NCBI RefSeq assembly: GCF_027533625.1
Contig: NZ_JAQAGZ010000002.1
Location: 330,492 to 394,491, forward strand
DNA from: Paenibacillus gyeongsangnamensis
Lineage (GTDB): Bacteria; Bacillota; Bacilli; Paenibacillales; NBRC-103111
Length of the DNA stretch: 64,000 bases
Direction: 5' to 3'
How positions within the stretch are numbered: the first letter of the stretch is position 1; every line of letters begins with the position of its first letter. Under the pieces are notes generated by a model that worked only from the letters and a program-made list of their open reading frames with translations, did not search any database and was not told the DNA's origin. Positions 55,259-63,634 of this stretch are shown here, piece after piece. Both the position numbers and the translations under genes were made by a program.

Positions 55259-56386
55259 ATGAAGATTGTAATTGCACCGGATTCCTTTAAAGGAAGCATT
55301 TCTGCCGTCGAGGCGGCACATGCGATTGAAAAAGGAATTAAGCAATACCTGCCGGATGCGCAAACTGTTTTGTTACCGGTTGCAGATGGCGGCGAGGGGA
55401 CTTTGGAAAGTATGGTAGCGGCTACAAAAGGGAAAAAGATAGAATGTACCGTTACAGGTCCTTTAAGTAATCCGGTGAAAGCATCGTATGGCTTGCTCGG
55501 TGACGGGAAAACCTGCGTGATTGAGATGGCCAGTGCATCAGGACTTTGTCTGGTTCCCAAAGACCAGTTAAATCCACTAGTCACAACAACCTATGGAACG
55601 GGAGAGTTGATTAAAAAAGCACTCGATGACGGCTGCCGGCAATTTATTCTTGCTATTGGTGGAAGCGCTACAAATGACGGGGGAATCGGTATGCTGCAGG
55701 CGCTTGGAATGCAGTTACTGGATTCATTAGGTGAAGTTGTAGGGTATGGCGGAAAAGAATTATGCAAAATAAGTACGATTGACGATACCGGCTGGGATCA
55801 GCGAATTGCTGAATCTACTTTTATAATCGCATCCGATGTTCAAAATCCACTGGTCGGGACTCACGGCGCTTCTCACGTATTCGGTCCGCAAAAAGGCGCG
55901 ACACCCGAGATGGTTGAATTGCTGGATAAAAATATGAACCATTGGGCCGATTTAGTTGAAGCGAAGAAAGGGATTCGTCTTCATGATTTACCTGGCGCTG
56001 GGGCTGCCGGCGGCATTGGAGGTGCGTTTCAAGCTTTCTTTCCCGCCATAATGAAAAGAGGTATTGATATTGTAATTGAATGTACGGGATTACGCGAAGC
56101 ATTGCTAGGCGCGGATGTTGTATTTACAGGTGAAGGGCAAATCGATTTCCAGACGGCATCGGGAAAAACACCTATGGGGGTAGCCCAGGAAGCCCAAAAA
56201 TTAAACATTCCTACAATTGTCCTTGCCGGATCCATAGGAAACGGAATTGATATTCTATATCAATATGGAATTCAAAGCATACACAGCATCGTAAGCGGTC
56301 CAATGACATTGCAAGAGGCTATGGAAAAAGCCCCTGAGCTTCTTGCTCAAAAAGCGGAGCAAGTAATGCGAACGTTGAAGCATTAA
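55259..56386 (+). CDS. glxK: Glycerate kinase (2-phosphoglycerate forming, GlxK/GarK type)
   Basis: 375 residues from ATG 55259. KIVIAPDSFKGSISAVEAAH is the family start, VADGGEGTLESMVAATKGKK and LAIGGSATNDGGIGMLQALG are the substrate and nucleotide loops, and GAGAAGGIGGAFQAFFPAIM plus FTGEGQIDFQTASGKTPMG close the active site. It phosphorylates D-glycerate to 2-phosphoglycerate, feeding lower glycolysis. First gene of the operon with a KdgT-type permease (36-base gap) and a LarA-type protein; controlled by the divergent CdaR. Confidence 0.92.
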   Translation: MKIVIAPDSFKGSISAVEAAHAIEKGIKQYLPDAQTVLLPVADGGEGTLESMVAATKGKKIECTVTGPLSNPVKASYGLLGDGKTCVIEMASASGLCLVPKDQLNPLVTTTYGTGELIKKALDDGCRQFILAIGGSATNDGGIGMLQALGMQLLDSLGEVVGYGGKELCKISTIDDTGWDQRIAESTFIIASDVQNPLVGTHGASHVFGPQKGATPEMVELLDKNMNHWADLVEAKKGIRLHDLPGAGAAGGIGGAFQAFFPAIMKRGIDIVIECTGLREALLGADVVFTGEGQIDFQTASGKTPMGVAQEAQKLNIPTIVLAGSIGNGIDILYQYGIQSIHSIVSGPMTLQEAMEKAPELLAQKAEQVMRTLKH

Positions 56387-56421
56387 TAAAGGGGAAAATT
56401 ATATCCTAGGAGGACGATAGT

Positions 56422-57408
56422 ATGCAATTAAAAAGAGCCATTGAAAAAGTACCGGGAGGAATGATGGTTATCCCGCTATTATTTGGGGCGTTGATCAATA
56501 CGTTCTTTCCAAATACGGGTGATTATTTTGGATCGTTCACAGGGGCTTTGTTTAAAGGATCATTGCCGATCCTGGCCGTCTTTTTCTTTTGTATCGGTAC
56601 AACAATAAATTTTAAAGCGACGCCCTACATTATAAAGAAAGGAGGGGCTCTGCTTCTGACCAAGATAGGTGTTGCCGCCATAGCAGGCATCATCGCTACC
56701 CAATTGATCGGACATGATCCCAGCATGACGGTACTTGGTGGTTTATCCGTATTAGCTATTGTCGCCGCGATGAACGATACTAACGGCGGGCTTTATATGG
56801 CTCTCATTGGACAGTTCGGCAAAAAGGAAGATGCGGGGGCTTACTCACTTATGAGTTTGGAATCCGGTCCGTTCTTGACTATGGTTACCTTGGGGATCGC
56901 AGGTCTCTCCTCTTTTCCATGGCAAACCATGGTCGGAGCCATTCTTCCTTTAATTGCGGGAATGGTTGCAGGAAACTTGGATAAAGAGTTTCGCGAGTTG
57001 TTCAGTAAAGCGGTTCCTGCCGTAATTCCATTTTTCGCATTCGGATTAGGGGCAGGACTTGATTTCAAGAAAGTGGCGCAAGCAAGCTTCACAGGCCTTT
57101 TCTTGGGAATTGGTGTGGTCGTGATCACTGGAGCTGCGCTGTTTCTCGTTGATAGATTAACAGGCGGAAACGGAATCTCCGGGCTAGCTGCCGCCACAAC
57201 GGCCGGTAATGCCGCAGCTGTTCCCGCGGCTGTAGCAGCCGCCAACCCAGTGTATAAGGATGTAGCCGCTTCTGCAACGATCATGGTTGCTGCCAGTGTC
57301 ATCGTAACCGCTGTCCTGGTACCGTTCATTGTTGCCTGGTATGCAAAACGGATCAGTACTAATAACGATTCGGACCAACAATTAGTCTCAATGGAGAGAT
57401 CATTATGA
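56422..57408 (+). CDS. KdgT-type 2-keto-3-deoxygluconate permease family
   Basis: 328 residues with about ten helices; family features are [20 protein letters not shown] near the start, [20 protein letters not shown] and [20 protein letters not shown] near the end. KdgT of Erwinia and E. coli imports 2-keto-3-deoxygluconate by proton symport. In this operon the more likely cargo is glycerate or another small hydroxy/keto acid. AGGAGG precedes the ATG; its stop overlaps the next start by 4 bases (ATGA). Confidence 0.85.
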   Translation: MQLKRAIEKVPGGMMVIPLLFGALINTFFPNTGDYFGSFTGALFKGSLPILAVFFFCIGTTINFKATPYIIKKGGALLLTKIGVAAIAGIIATQLIGHDPSMTVLGGLSVLAIVAAMNDTNGGLYMALIGQFGKKEDAGAYSLMSLESGPFLTMVTLGIAGLSSFPWQTMVGAILPLIAGMVAGNLDKEFRELFSKAVPAVIPFFAFGLGAGLDFKKVAQASFTGLFLGIGVVVITGAALFLVDRLTGGNGISGLAAATTAGNAAAVPAAVAAANPVYKDVAASATIMVAASVIVTAVLVPFIVAWYAKRISTNNDSDQQLVSMERSL

Positions 57409-58670
57409 AAACGACCCTATTGTATGGAAAAGGAGTTTTGCCTCTAGAAGTTCCGGATCATTCGGTGATCATCGAACCGCATCATTTGGACGGTTTGCAA
57501 GATGATAAACAAGCCGTTGTAGATGCTTTAAGGAGCCCCATAGGATTGCGGCCTCTGAGGGAGATGGTAAAATCTACGGATAAAGTAGCCATTGTCATCA
57601 GTGACATTACACGTCCAACCCCAAATCATAAACTGGTTCCATGGATCATTGAGGAATTATCTCATGTTCCCAAAGAAAATTTTGTTGTCATTAATGGAAC
57701 GGGAACACACCGCGATCAAACGCAAGAGGAATTCGTTCATATGTTGGGTGAGTGGGTTGTCGACAATATCCGGGTGATAAATCATCATTGTCACAACAAA
57801 GATGAACTGGTGAATGTTGGGCACAGCCAATTTGGCTGTGATGTATATTTAAACAAAGAATATGTGGAAGCTGATTTCAGGATTGTTACAGGTTTTATAG
57901 AGCCTCACTTTTTTGCGGGTTTTTCCGGAGGTCCCAAAGGTATTATGCCGGGGATTGCAGGAATTGAAACCATATTAACCTTCCATAACGCCCGAATGAT
58001 CGGCGATCCCTTATCGACATGGGGGAATATGGTGAACAATCCTCTACAGGACATGACTCGGGAAATTAATCGGATGTGCAAGCCTCACTTCATGCTAAAC
58101 GTCACTTTAAACAAATCGAAGGAAATCACGAAAGTTTTTGCAGGCGAGTTATTTGAAGCCCATGATCAAGGCTGCGCTTTCACTAAAGAACATGCGATGA
58201 TCCAAGTTGAAGAGCGATTTGATGTCGTCATTACTTCGAATTCGGGATATCCGTTGGACCAGAATCTTTACCAAGCTGTAAAAGGGATGAGTGCGGCCCA
58301 TAAGATCGTTAAAGAAGGTGGAACCATTATTTGCGCTTCCGAATGTTCGGATGGAATTCCGAACCACGGGAATTATGCGGAAATTTTGCAAATGAGAAGA
58401 ACTCCACAGGAGATTCTCGAAATGATCAACAACCATACCTTTCAAAAGTTCGACCAATGGCAAGTACAGAAACAGGCAGTCATTCAGGTCTGGGCCGATG
58501 TATACATGTACTCTTCTTTACCGGATGAAGACGTCAAGAAAGCGATGTTACATTCAACCAATGATATTGAAGCCACATTAGAAGTTTTGAAAATGAAGTA
58601 CGGGAACGATATGACAGTGGCGGTTTTACCTTTAGGCCCATTGACCATACCTTATGTTAGAGAAGATTAA
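57405..58670 (+). CDS. LarA-family nickel-pincer racemase/epimerase
   Basis: 421 residues. All hallmark LarA residues are present at the expected spacing: D67 and R70 (SDITRPTPN), H102 (NGTGTHRD), H168 and K178 ([20 protein letters not shown]), and H194 (TFHNAR). In Lactiplantibacillus LarA the matching Lys and His hold the nickel-pincer cofactor (NPN) and the other His residues move the hydride. Neighbouring glycerate kinase and permease suggest a 2-hydroxyacid such as glycerate rather than lactate. LarB, LarC and LarE, needed to make the cofactor, are not in the window. Confidence 0.85.
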   Translation: MKTTLLYGKGVLPLEVPDHSVIIEPHHLDGLQDDKQAVVDALRSPIGLRPLREMVKSTDKVAIVISDITRPTPNHKLVPWIIEELSHVPKENFVVINGTGTHRDQTQEEFVHMLGEWVVDNIRVINHHCHNKDELVNVGHSQFGCDVYLNKEYVEADFRIVTGFIEPHFFAGFSGGPKGIMPGIAGIETILTFHNARMIGDPLSTWGNMVNNPLQDMTREINRMCKPHFMLNVTLNKSKEITKVFAGELFEAHDQGCAFTKEHAMIQVEERFDVVITSNSGYPLDQNLYQAVKGMSAAHKIVKEGGTIICASECSDGIPNHGNYAEILQMRRTPQEILEMINNHTFQKFDQWQVQKQAVIQVWADVYMYSSLPDEDVKKAMLHSTNDIEATLEVLKMKYGNDMTVAVLPLGPLTIPYVRED

Positions 58671-58672
58671 CG

Positions 58673-58960
58673 TTTCTGGTGCAAACATTTAAAAAGATCA
58701 AAAAGTATGACAAGTTACTAGTTTACTTATATTGCCAATCCAAATAATCTATTCATCAGTTCAACCGTTGAAAGGACAGACGAATGATTGCATTCGGCCT
58801 GTCCTTTCTTTATCATATACATGACTTCAGGAAAGAACAGGATGAAATATCACCTGTTCTTTCTGATGTTGATTGGATCAATAAATTGTTCGGGTTGACT
58901 GCATAAATTTCTTATCATCAAAGATTAAGACTATTATTTTTATTTTTTTGCAACACAACC
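58673..58960. mobile_element. IS6 scar made of two opposed 3' ends
   Basis: From GTTTCTGGTGCAAA (58673, just after the LarA stop) the DNA matches the 3' end of an IS6 copy on the minus strand (aatccaaataatctattcatc; hairpin 58770-58808). Near 58828 it switches to the 3' end of a plus-strand copy (hairpin 58832-58862; gttgattggatcaataaatt) and ends TTGCAACACAACC (58948-58960). All of the transposase core is deleted, leaving two back-to-back ends. Confidence 0.7.
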
Positions 58961-59000
58961 GATTAAATGCAGCCATCTAGGTTTACTCTCCTTAATTCCT

Positions 59001-59381
59001 TTATTTGTTAACGAGAGCTTTCTGATGAACCGATTCAATAAAATGAATTTTGGGGATGCAACCATAAGCCAATAAAGAATGGGTAACCGCTATTTCTTTT
59101 CCGATGCTGCGAACACCATGAAGTAATAAGCCTTCAGTGATTCCAGTGGCAACAAAAATACAATCGTTCGAACGAACAAATTGTTCCATTCGTATTGGTT
59201 TTGCAGGATCCGTTATTCCCATTTGCAAGCATCTATTATATTCTTGCTCATTATTAGGAAGGAGTCGGCCCTGTATTTCTCCTCCGAGACACTTTAGAGC
59301 TACTGCAGAAACTACTGCCTCAGGTGCCCCTCCAATTCCAACAAGCATATCGATCCCAGCATGTACTATAGCAGTTGAAAC
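59001..59381 (-). pseudogene. glpX: Class II fructose-1,6-bisphosphatase fragment
   Basis: About 120 residues of the C-terminal half of GlpX: GIDMLVGIGGAPEAVVSAVA, LKCLGGEIQGRLLPNNEQEY, CIFVATGITEGLLLHGVR and IPKIHFIESVHQK. The catalytic N-terminal half, with the metal-binding acidic residues, is missing. The 5' side is cut by a short inverted-repeat element (59378-59494) whose end encodes the stray leader FCTRTVS, and beyond it no glpX sequence is found. So it was first truncated and carries an insertion at the break. Confidence 0.82.
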
Positions 59382-59494
59382 GGTTCTGGTGCAAAAATTT
59401 TTATAGCCACAATATATGGTATTCAAAAACTTCATTTGTTCAAAAATTCACACTACATTTGGTATGTCAAACTATTTTTGCACCAGAACCGTTT
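59378..59494. mobile_element. 117-base inverted-repeat element (MITE-like)
   Basis: AAACGGTTCTGGTGCAAAAA (59378-59397) and TTTTTGCACCAGAACCGTTT (59475-59494) are perfect 20-base inverted repeats around an AT-rich 77-base core with no coding content. The inner part GGTTCTGGTGCAA closely resembles the IS6 ends in this window (GGTTGTGGTGCAA), so a full-length IS6 could mobilise it. 59495-59752 to its right holds no gene I recognise. Confidence 0.75.
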
Positions 59495-59752
59495 GAAGTG
59501 TGCCAAGGTGTCCCGTATATTCACGTTTCCTACCTCTTACCGGGAGGACTCGCCCAGAAGTCGGCGTTGTTCAGTACATTTGGTGCGTCACCGAACAAAA
59601 ATCGCAGCTTTTTAGTTTAGCTGCGCCTACCGACGGCAAAATAACGCCTCAAAAAAGGTCTGCAAATAAAGTAATTTCCTTAAAAGCAATTGGTTTCAAG
59701 GCAAGGATGCCTCAAAGAACCCCCGGCAAAGAAATGCTTCAAATAACGACAA

Positions 59753-59782
59753 AAACGGGAGTCGCAGACGCAGCTCCCGTTT
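59753..59782 (-). terminator. Terminator of the SDR fragment
   Basis: AAACGGGAG pairs with CTCCCGTTT (59774-59782); on the minus strand five T follow. It lies 4 bases after the stop of the SDR fragment. Confidence 0.8.
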
Positions 59783-59786
59783 CAAT

Positions 59787-60200
59787 TCATTCAACTATCG
59801 TTCTCCGCAAAGTCCACGGCGGCTGTCTTGTTAAGCTATCGTACCCGTTAGAAACAGCCATTGTGCCCATGCCCGACATCGCGATTTCCTGGAGCGGCCT
59901 GCCCGGCTTTCCCGCATGCGAGATGCCCGCGTTATTCACGAGCACGTCGAGACGGCCGAACTCGTTCCGGATACGCTCCGCCGCTGCTGCGATGGAGTCT
60001 TGATTCGTGACATCGAGCTGGAGGGCGCGGGCATCCGCTCCGACGCTCTTCACGGCAGTCTCCCCATTCTCGAGATTGCGCGACCCGACGAGCACGGTGA
60101 AACCGTGCGCTGCGAGATCCTTCGCAATTTGAAGACCGATTCCTTTGTTGGCCCCGGTGACCAGGGCGACGGGTTTGTCCTGCATAGTAATCTGTTTCAT
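59787..60200 (-). pseudogene. Short-chain dehydrogenase, C-terminal part deleted
   Basis: 137 residues. The N-terminal Rossmann half is intact: VALVTGANKGIGLQIAKDLA, LVGSRNLENGETAVKSVGAD, LQLDVTNQDS and the family NNAG in LDVLVNNAGISHAGKPGRPL. After that, VSNGYDSLTRQPPWTLRRTI and a stop follow, with no YxxxK catalytic site. Full proteins have about 240 residues. The start ATG 60200 has a GGAAGG site, and the original terminator is kept at 59753, so about 300 bases were lost from the 3' half. Confidence 0.75.
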
Positions 60201-60636
60201 CCGCCATACCTTCCTTCGCTATTTAGTCTTTCATAAACTAAGATGGGGAATGTTGGGGATCTGTGACATTATTCGTTAATCTTTTTTTTGGGAAGCCTTC
60301 GAACATTGGATATACATCGCTTTAGAAAAAGACACTATTGAGGAATTCTGCCCGTTAGCGGAACGAGGCCCTACGGGGAGCGATAAACGGCCAAACTTGG
60401 TATTGAACAATTTTATCAGTTATTGTAGTGACGTTAACGAACTTACATTTGAACAAACACCACATATTAAAACCATGCTTCACATTTAACGGCGGATCTG
60501 TTTAAGCCATAAACCATGGGGCGGAAAACTTTGAAGCCCTTTTGTTTTTGCAAGCCCCGCTATTGGAAAATGTAGGCATCTCTGGTATGATCCAAGAAGA
60601 GCACAACCATCATTTGTAAAAAGGAGGCATCACGGT

Positions 60637-61104
60637 ATGTCGAATGTCGTTCTACAGCAAAAGGTTCCCGATTTTACTCTGCCGGCGGCAAGTGGGGAAA
60701 ATGTTTCTTTAAGCAATTTTAGAGGAAAACGGGCCGTTATTTACTTTTATCCTAAGGATATGACTCCGGGGTGCACCAAGGAATCGTGTGAATTCAGAGA
60801 TTATAGCACTGAATTCAAACGGTTAAATACGGAGATTATCGGTATTAGTCCGGACGATCTCGCCTCCCACACGCAATTTATTTCCGAGTACAGTTTGCCT
60901 TTCCTGCTGCTTTCCGACACAGATCATAAGGTTTGCGAGATGTTCGGAGTATGGAAGCTAAGGGAAAGAGAAGGCCAGCAGTTCTACGGCGTCGAGCGGT
61001 CTACCTTCCTGATCGACGAGAAGGGCGTGTTGGTAAATGAATGGCGTGCGGTGCAGGTCGACGGACATGTGGCGGACGTACTGGCCTCGATCAAGCGGCT
61101 TTAG
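60637..61104 (+). CDS. bcp: Thioredoxin-dependent peroxiredoxin (Bcp type)
   Basis: 155 residues. It starts KVPDFTLPAASGENVSLSNF, followed by VIYFYPKDMTPGCTKESCEF with the peroxidatic Cys (PGCT) and the resolving Cys five residues on, as in atypical 2-Cys Bcp enzymes. The later part has FLLLSDTDHKVCEMFGVWKL and GVERSTFLIDEKG. It reduces hydroperoxides using thioredoxin. AAAGGAGG precedes the ATG. The 436-base gap before it (60201-60636) has only an open but startless stretch (about 60279-60489, SFFWEAFEHWIYIALEKDTI...) that I cannot assign. Confidence 0.93.
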   Translation: MSNVVLQQKVPDFTLPAASGENVSLSNFRGKRAVIYFYPKDMTPGCTKESCEFRDYSTEFKRLNTEIIGISPDDLASHTQFISEYSLPFLLLSDTDHKVCEMFGVWKLREREGQQFYGVERSTFLIDEKGVLVNEWRAVQVDGHVADVLASIKRL

Positions 61105-61288
61105 ACAGTACAGAATTGATATTTTCCTTCGATTGGCATATAAATCTCCAGTTCACTTTGCGGAGAAGTTGGGTTAAATCGTTCATCGTCGAGTATTCTG
61201 AATACTTTGCTTCGTGCCTTGTTCCAACTACTGCGAATCCTCTTCTGACTACTTTACAAAAATTATCTTTAGTCTCCTTTTCACTCAT
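61091..61288 (-). CDS. Possible 65-residue protein, convergent with bcp
   Basis: Starts at ATG 61288 with GAGAGGAG at good spacing, and its last 14 bases overlap the end of bcp. The protein (MSEKETKDNFCKVVRRGFAV, then VGTRHEAKYSEYSTMNDL) faintly resembles the first strand of GyrI-like effector-binding domains (FAVVGTRHEAKYSE), but is too short for one. It is either a small gene of unknown role or the stub of a longer gene. Confidence 0.4.
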   Translation of the reverse strand: MSEKETKDNFCKVVRRGFAVVGTRHEAKYSEYSTMNDLTQLLRKVNWRFICQSKENINSVLSKAA

Positions 61289-61368
61289 TTCGTTTCTCCT
61301 CTCACTTTGATAAAATTATAAAAAGGAATATTTTAATATTCGACATTATTCCATTATTTACCTTCTAG

Positions 61369-61406
61369 AAGCACAAAAGCCAAGCACTCGCTTGGCTTTT
61401 GTGCTT
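61369..61406. terminator. Strong hairpin between bcp and the Nudix gene
   Basis: AAGCACAAAAGCCAAG and CTTGGCTTTTGTGCTT form a perfect 16-base stem with a 6-base loop. It lies 91 bases after the Nudix stop (minus strand), its likely terminator. Confidence 0.75.
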
Positions 61407-61496
61407 ACAAACTTATATACAAGAAAATCATACGATTCAAACGATTTCTGCCCACTAAAGTGATTGCTATCGTTCTCCGTTAGCGGAATGACATAG

Positions 61497-61901
61497 TCAA
61501 AATTCAACATAAAATGGATGAAGTTCTTCATTTAAACAAAATTCTATTCTCTGCCTGAAATTTTTCCAAGTCACCATCTCTAAAGCAGTTTCGATTGGGA
61601 AAAATCTTACTTCCAAAGCCTCAGGTGTCGTTGTTAATTCTCCTCCGACTGGTCTACCTAAAAATAGAGTGTTACAAATGCACCCGCTTACATTTTGAAA
61701 AACACCGCAAAACTTTGTTACTTGTATATCTAAGCCACTCTCTTCCTTTGTTTCCCTGATCGCTGCATCTTTCAACGATTCGCCTTCTTCAACCTGCCCA
61801 CCTGGCATTTCCCAGCCTCGCCTTGGTCCTTTAATTAATAATATTTCGTTACTCTCATTAAGCACAATTGTTGCAGCAGAAACAATATGTTTTGGAGCCA
61901 T
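61497..61901 (-). CDS. Nudix hydrolase
   Basis: 134 residues with a complete Nudix box GGQVEEGESLKDAAIRETKE followed by ESG (G-x5-E-x7-R-E-x2-E-E-x-G), preceded by ATIVLNESNEILLIKGPRRG WEMPGGQ. It hydrolyses a nucleoside diphosphate linked to another group; the substrate cannot be told. It lies 20 bases after the THEP1-type NTPase gene and is probably co-transcribed with it. Confidence 0.88.
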   Translation of the reverse strand: MAPKHIVSAATIVLNESNEILLIKGPRRGWEMPGGQVEEGESLKDAAIRETKEESGLDIQVTKFCGVFQNVSGCICNTLFLGRPVGGELTTTPEALEVRFFPIETALEMVTWKNFRQRIEFCLNEELHPFYVEF

Positions 61902-61921
61902 ATCCTCGTCCTCCCATCCTC

Positions 61922-62458
61922 TTACAAGAACTTAAGAATATCATTTGTTATTCGTTCTGTTATCACCTCACGATTCTCTTCACTCAGATGATAAAGTCTT
62001 ATCCCAGATAGTTCCTTTATCTTGTCAATGCTCGGATGGCTGTCCACACAAATTGTCCCTAAAATAATATGTTTAGAACTCGAAATTACTTCATGGATCA
62101 CTGTTTCAAATGGAGCGGATAACATTTGCATGAAGCCGATCTCATCAATAACTGTAATCTTCTTTGTATTTAACGATAGGTTCACTGCCTTTAAAGCAAT
62201 ATTTTCAAAAGCATCTATGTCAACCCCGTATCTCCCTACTCGAACTGAACTTTCACTATCAACACTTGCAATGCATACAGTCTCACCTTTAAGTGTGATG
62301 CAATTAAATCCAGTACGATTTGTAGAGTTGCGTATTTCTTCAGTGTAAAAACCCCCAAAATATTCAGGACCAATTTGTTGAATAATTCGCTTTATCGCTG
62401 TTGATTTTCCTACTCGAGGTTTCCCGGTTAACAAAAAACATGTTTCCAACCTCTTCAC
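61922..62458 (-). CDS. THEP1-family nucleoside-triphosphatase
   Basis: 178 residues. The Walker A is LLTGKPRVGKSTAIKR (P-loop GKPRVGKST), the Walker B ITVIDEIGFMQM with the DEIG typical of THEP1 (NTPase_1) proteins, and FYTEEIRN and GTICVDSHP are further family blocks. Family members hydrolyse all NTPs in vitro with no settled role in the cell. First gene of the pair with the Nudix hydrolase. Confidence 0.87.
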   Translation of the reverse strand: MKRLETCFLLTGKPRVGKSTAIKRIIQQIGPEYFGGFYTEEIRNSTNRTGFNCITLKGETVCIASVDSESSVRVGRYGVDIDAFENIALKAVNLSLNTKKITVIDEIGFMQMLSAPFETVIHEVISSSKHIILGTICVDSHPSIDKIKELSGIRLYHLSEENREVITERITNDILKFL

Positions 62459-62690
62459 TCTCCCTATATCTAAATAAGAAAAGTATTCGTTAAATGGTTA
62501 AATTATCCTGCCCGTTTGTTGAATAAACCAAAAAGGAGCCGCACTATTGCAACTCCTTCACTGAAGTATCCGTCCCTCGGTTTTAGTTCAATCAAAGCAG
62601 TTTGGTGGAAACAAGGGTTTGAGGCAGCTCATGCCGAATTCATATATCGGGAGACGATCCGGAATCTTTTCAGAAATGAGGAGGCTTAAT

Positions 62691-63302
62691 ATGAATCTTT
62701 TTGAACAATGTCGGCAAGGCCAGCAATTAGCACCGGGTTTTAAGTGGATGAATCAACCTGAATCCTGGGGATTCGACGGTGACGGCAGGCTAACGATAAT
62801 TGCGCCACCCTTGGCGGATTACTTCCGCGATCCGAAGGGAGGAAGTCCTAGGAACTCGGCTCCTTACCTTTACACCGAGCTCAATGGTGATTTTACCGTA
62901 TCGGCCCGGGTCGAGGTTGATATGGTCGAAGATTTCGATTCCGCTTGTATCATGATTATGGTCGATGAAGAAAACTGGGCAAAGCTGTGCTTTGAATATC
63001 CAAATAAAATTCCGACGATGGTTAGTGTAGTGACCAAAGGCACTTCGGACGACTGCAACTCCGAGAAAGTCAGCGAAAAGAAGCCTTACTTGAGAGTGAC
63101 CAGATTCGGGAATTGCTTCGCCTTCTTTTATTCAGTAAATGGAACATCGTGGACTCTGGTAAGGTATTTCCGTATGGAGGCTCCAACAGAAATCAAGGTT
63201 GGCGTTGTAGCCCAGTCCCCCGCGGGCAATGGCTGCAGAACCTTATTTGATTACTTCGAATATTCCCAGGAACCAGTGATAAATTTGAGATCGGGGGAAT
63301 AA
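62691..63302 (+). CDS. DUF1349 concanavalin-like protein
   Basis: 203 residues from ATG 62691 (GAGGAGG upstream; the frame extends to 62619 without a good site). FKWMNQPESWGFDGDGRLTI, DFWRD-like DYFRDPKGG, VSARVEVDMVEDFDSACIMI, DEENWAKLCFEYPN and the ending PAGNGCRTLFDYFEYS are the DUF1349 pattern (jelly-roll, YihP/yeast Ybr056w-like region). No signal peptide. Members often accompany sugar catabolism genes; function unknown. A nested terminator follows. Confidence 0.8.
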   Translation: MNLFEQCRQGQQLAPGFKWMNQPESWGFDGDGRLTIIAPPLADYFRDPKGGSPRNSAPYLYTELNGDFTVSARVEVDMVEDFDSACIMIMVDEENWAKLCFEYPNKIPTMVSVVTKGTSDDCNSEKVSEKKPYLRVTRFGNCFAFFYSVNGTSWTLVRYFRMEAPTEIKVGVVAQSPAGNGCRTLFDYFEYSQEPVINLRSGE

Positions 63303-63312
63303 ATAAAATCTA

Positions 63313-63355
63313 ATCCCCCGGGCGAAGGCGCCGCCTTCAACCCGGGGGATTTTCA
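63313..63355 (+). terminator. Nested terminator of the DUF1349 gene
   Basis: AATCCCCCGGG pairs with CCCGGGGGATT (63342-63352), with a second stem GAAGGC-GCC-GCCTTC inside, then TTTTC. The gap 63356-63634 holds no gene I can support. Confidence 0.85.
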
Positions 63356-63634
63356 ATAAGAGACTCTTTATTGGGACAACTTTACATACTCCGCGTCCCG
63401 AATAGCTTATCCACCATCCCGATCCGAACACGATGTCTGTTAACGGAAAAGATAGCAAGTTGGACATTGGTGCCGTAACGGCAGAAGGTTAATTAAACAG
63501 AATCGAATATGAAACGGGTACCCTGCTTAAGTTTGAACTGTGACCCTGCCATACTCCATAACTACTCCATTCCCGATAAAGATGTGAGACGATTTTGAAT
63601 GTAACAAATATTTGTTTCGGGTGACTAGTACAGC

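Noticed and set aside
57405..58670. Naming the LarA homologue lactate racemase
   Set aside because: All cofactor residues are present, but the family has several substrates and the operon points to glycerate-type acids; no symbol was given.
59500..60003. 167-codon plus-strand frame near the SDR fragment
   Set aside because: It runs over the SDR terminator and antisense to the SDR gene, with no recognisable domain.
60279..60489. Startless open stretch of about 70 codons before bcp
   Set aside because: It has no start codon or ribosome binding site and I recognise no family.
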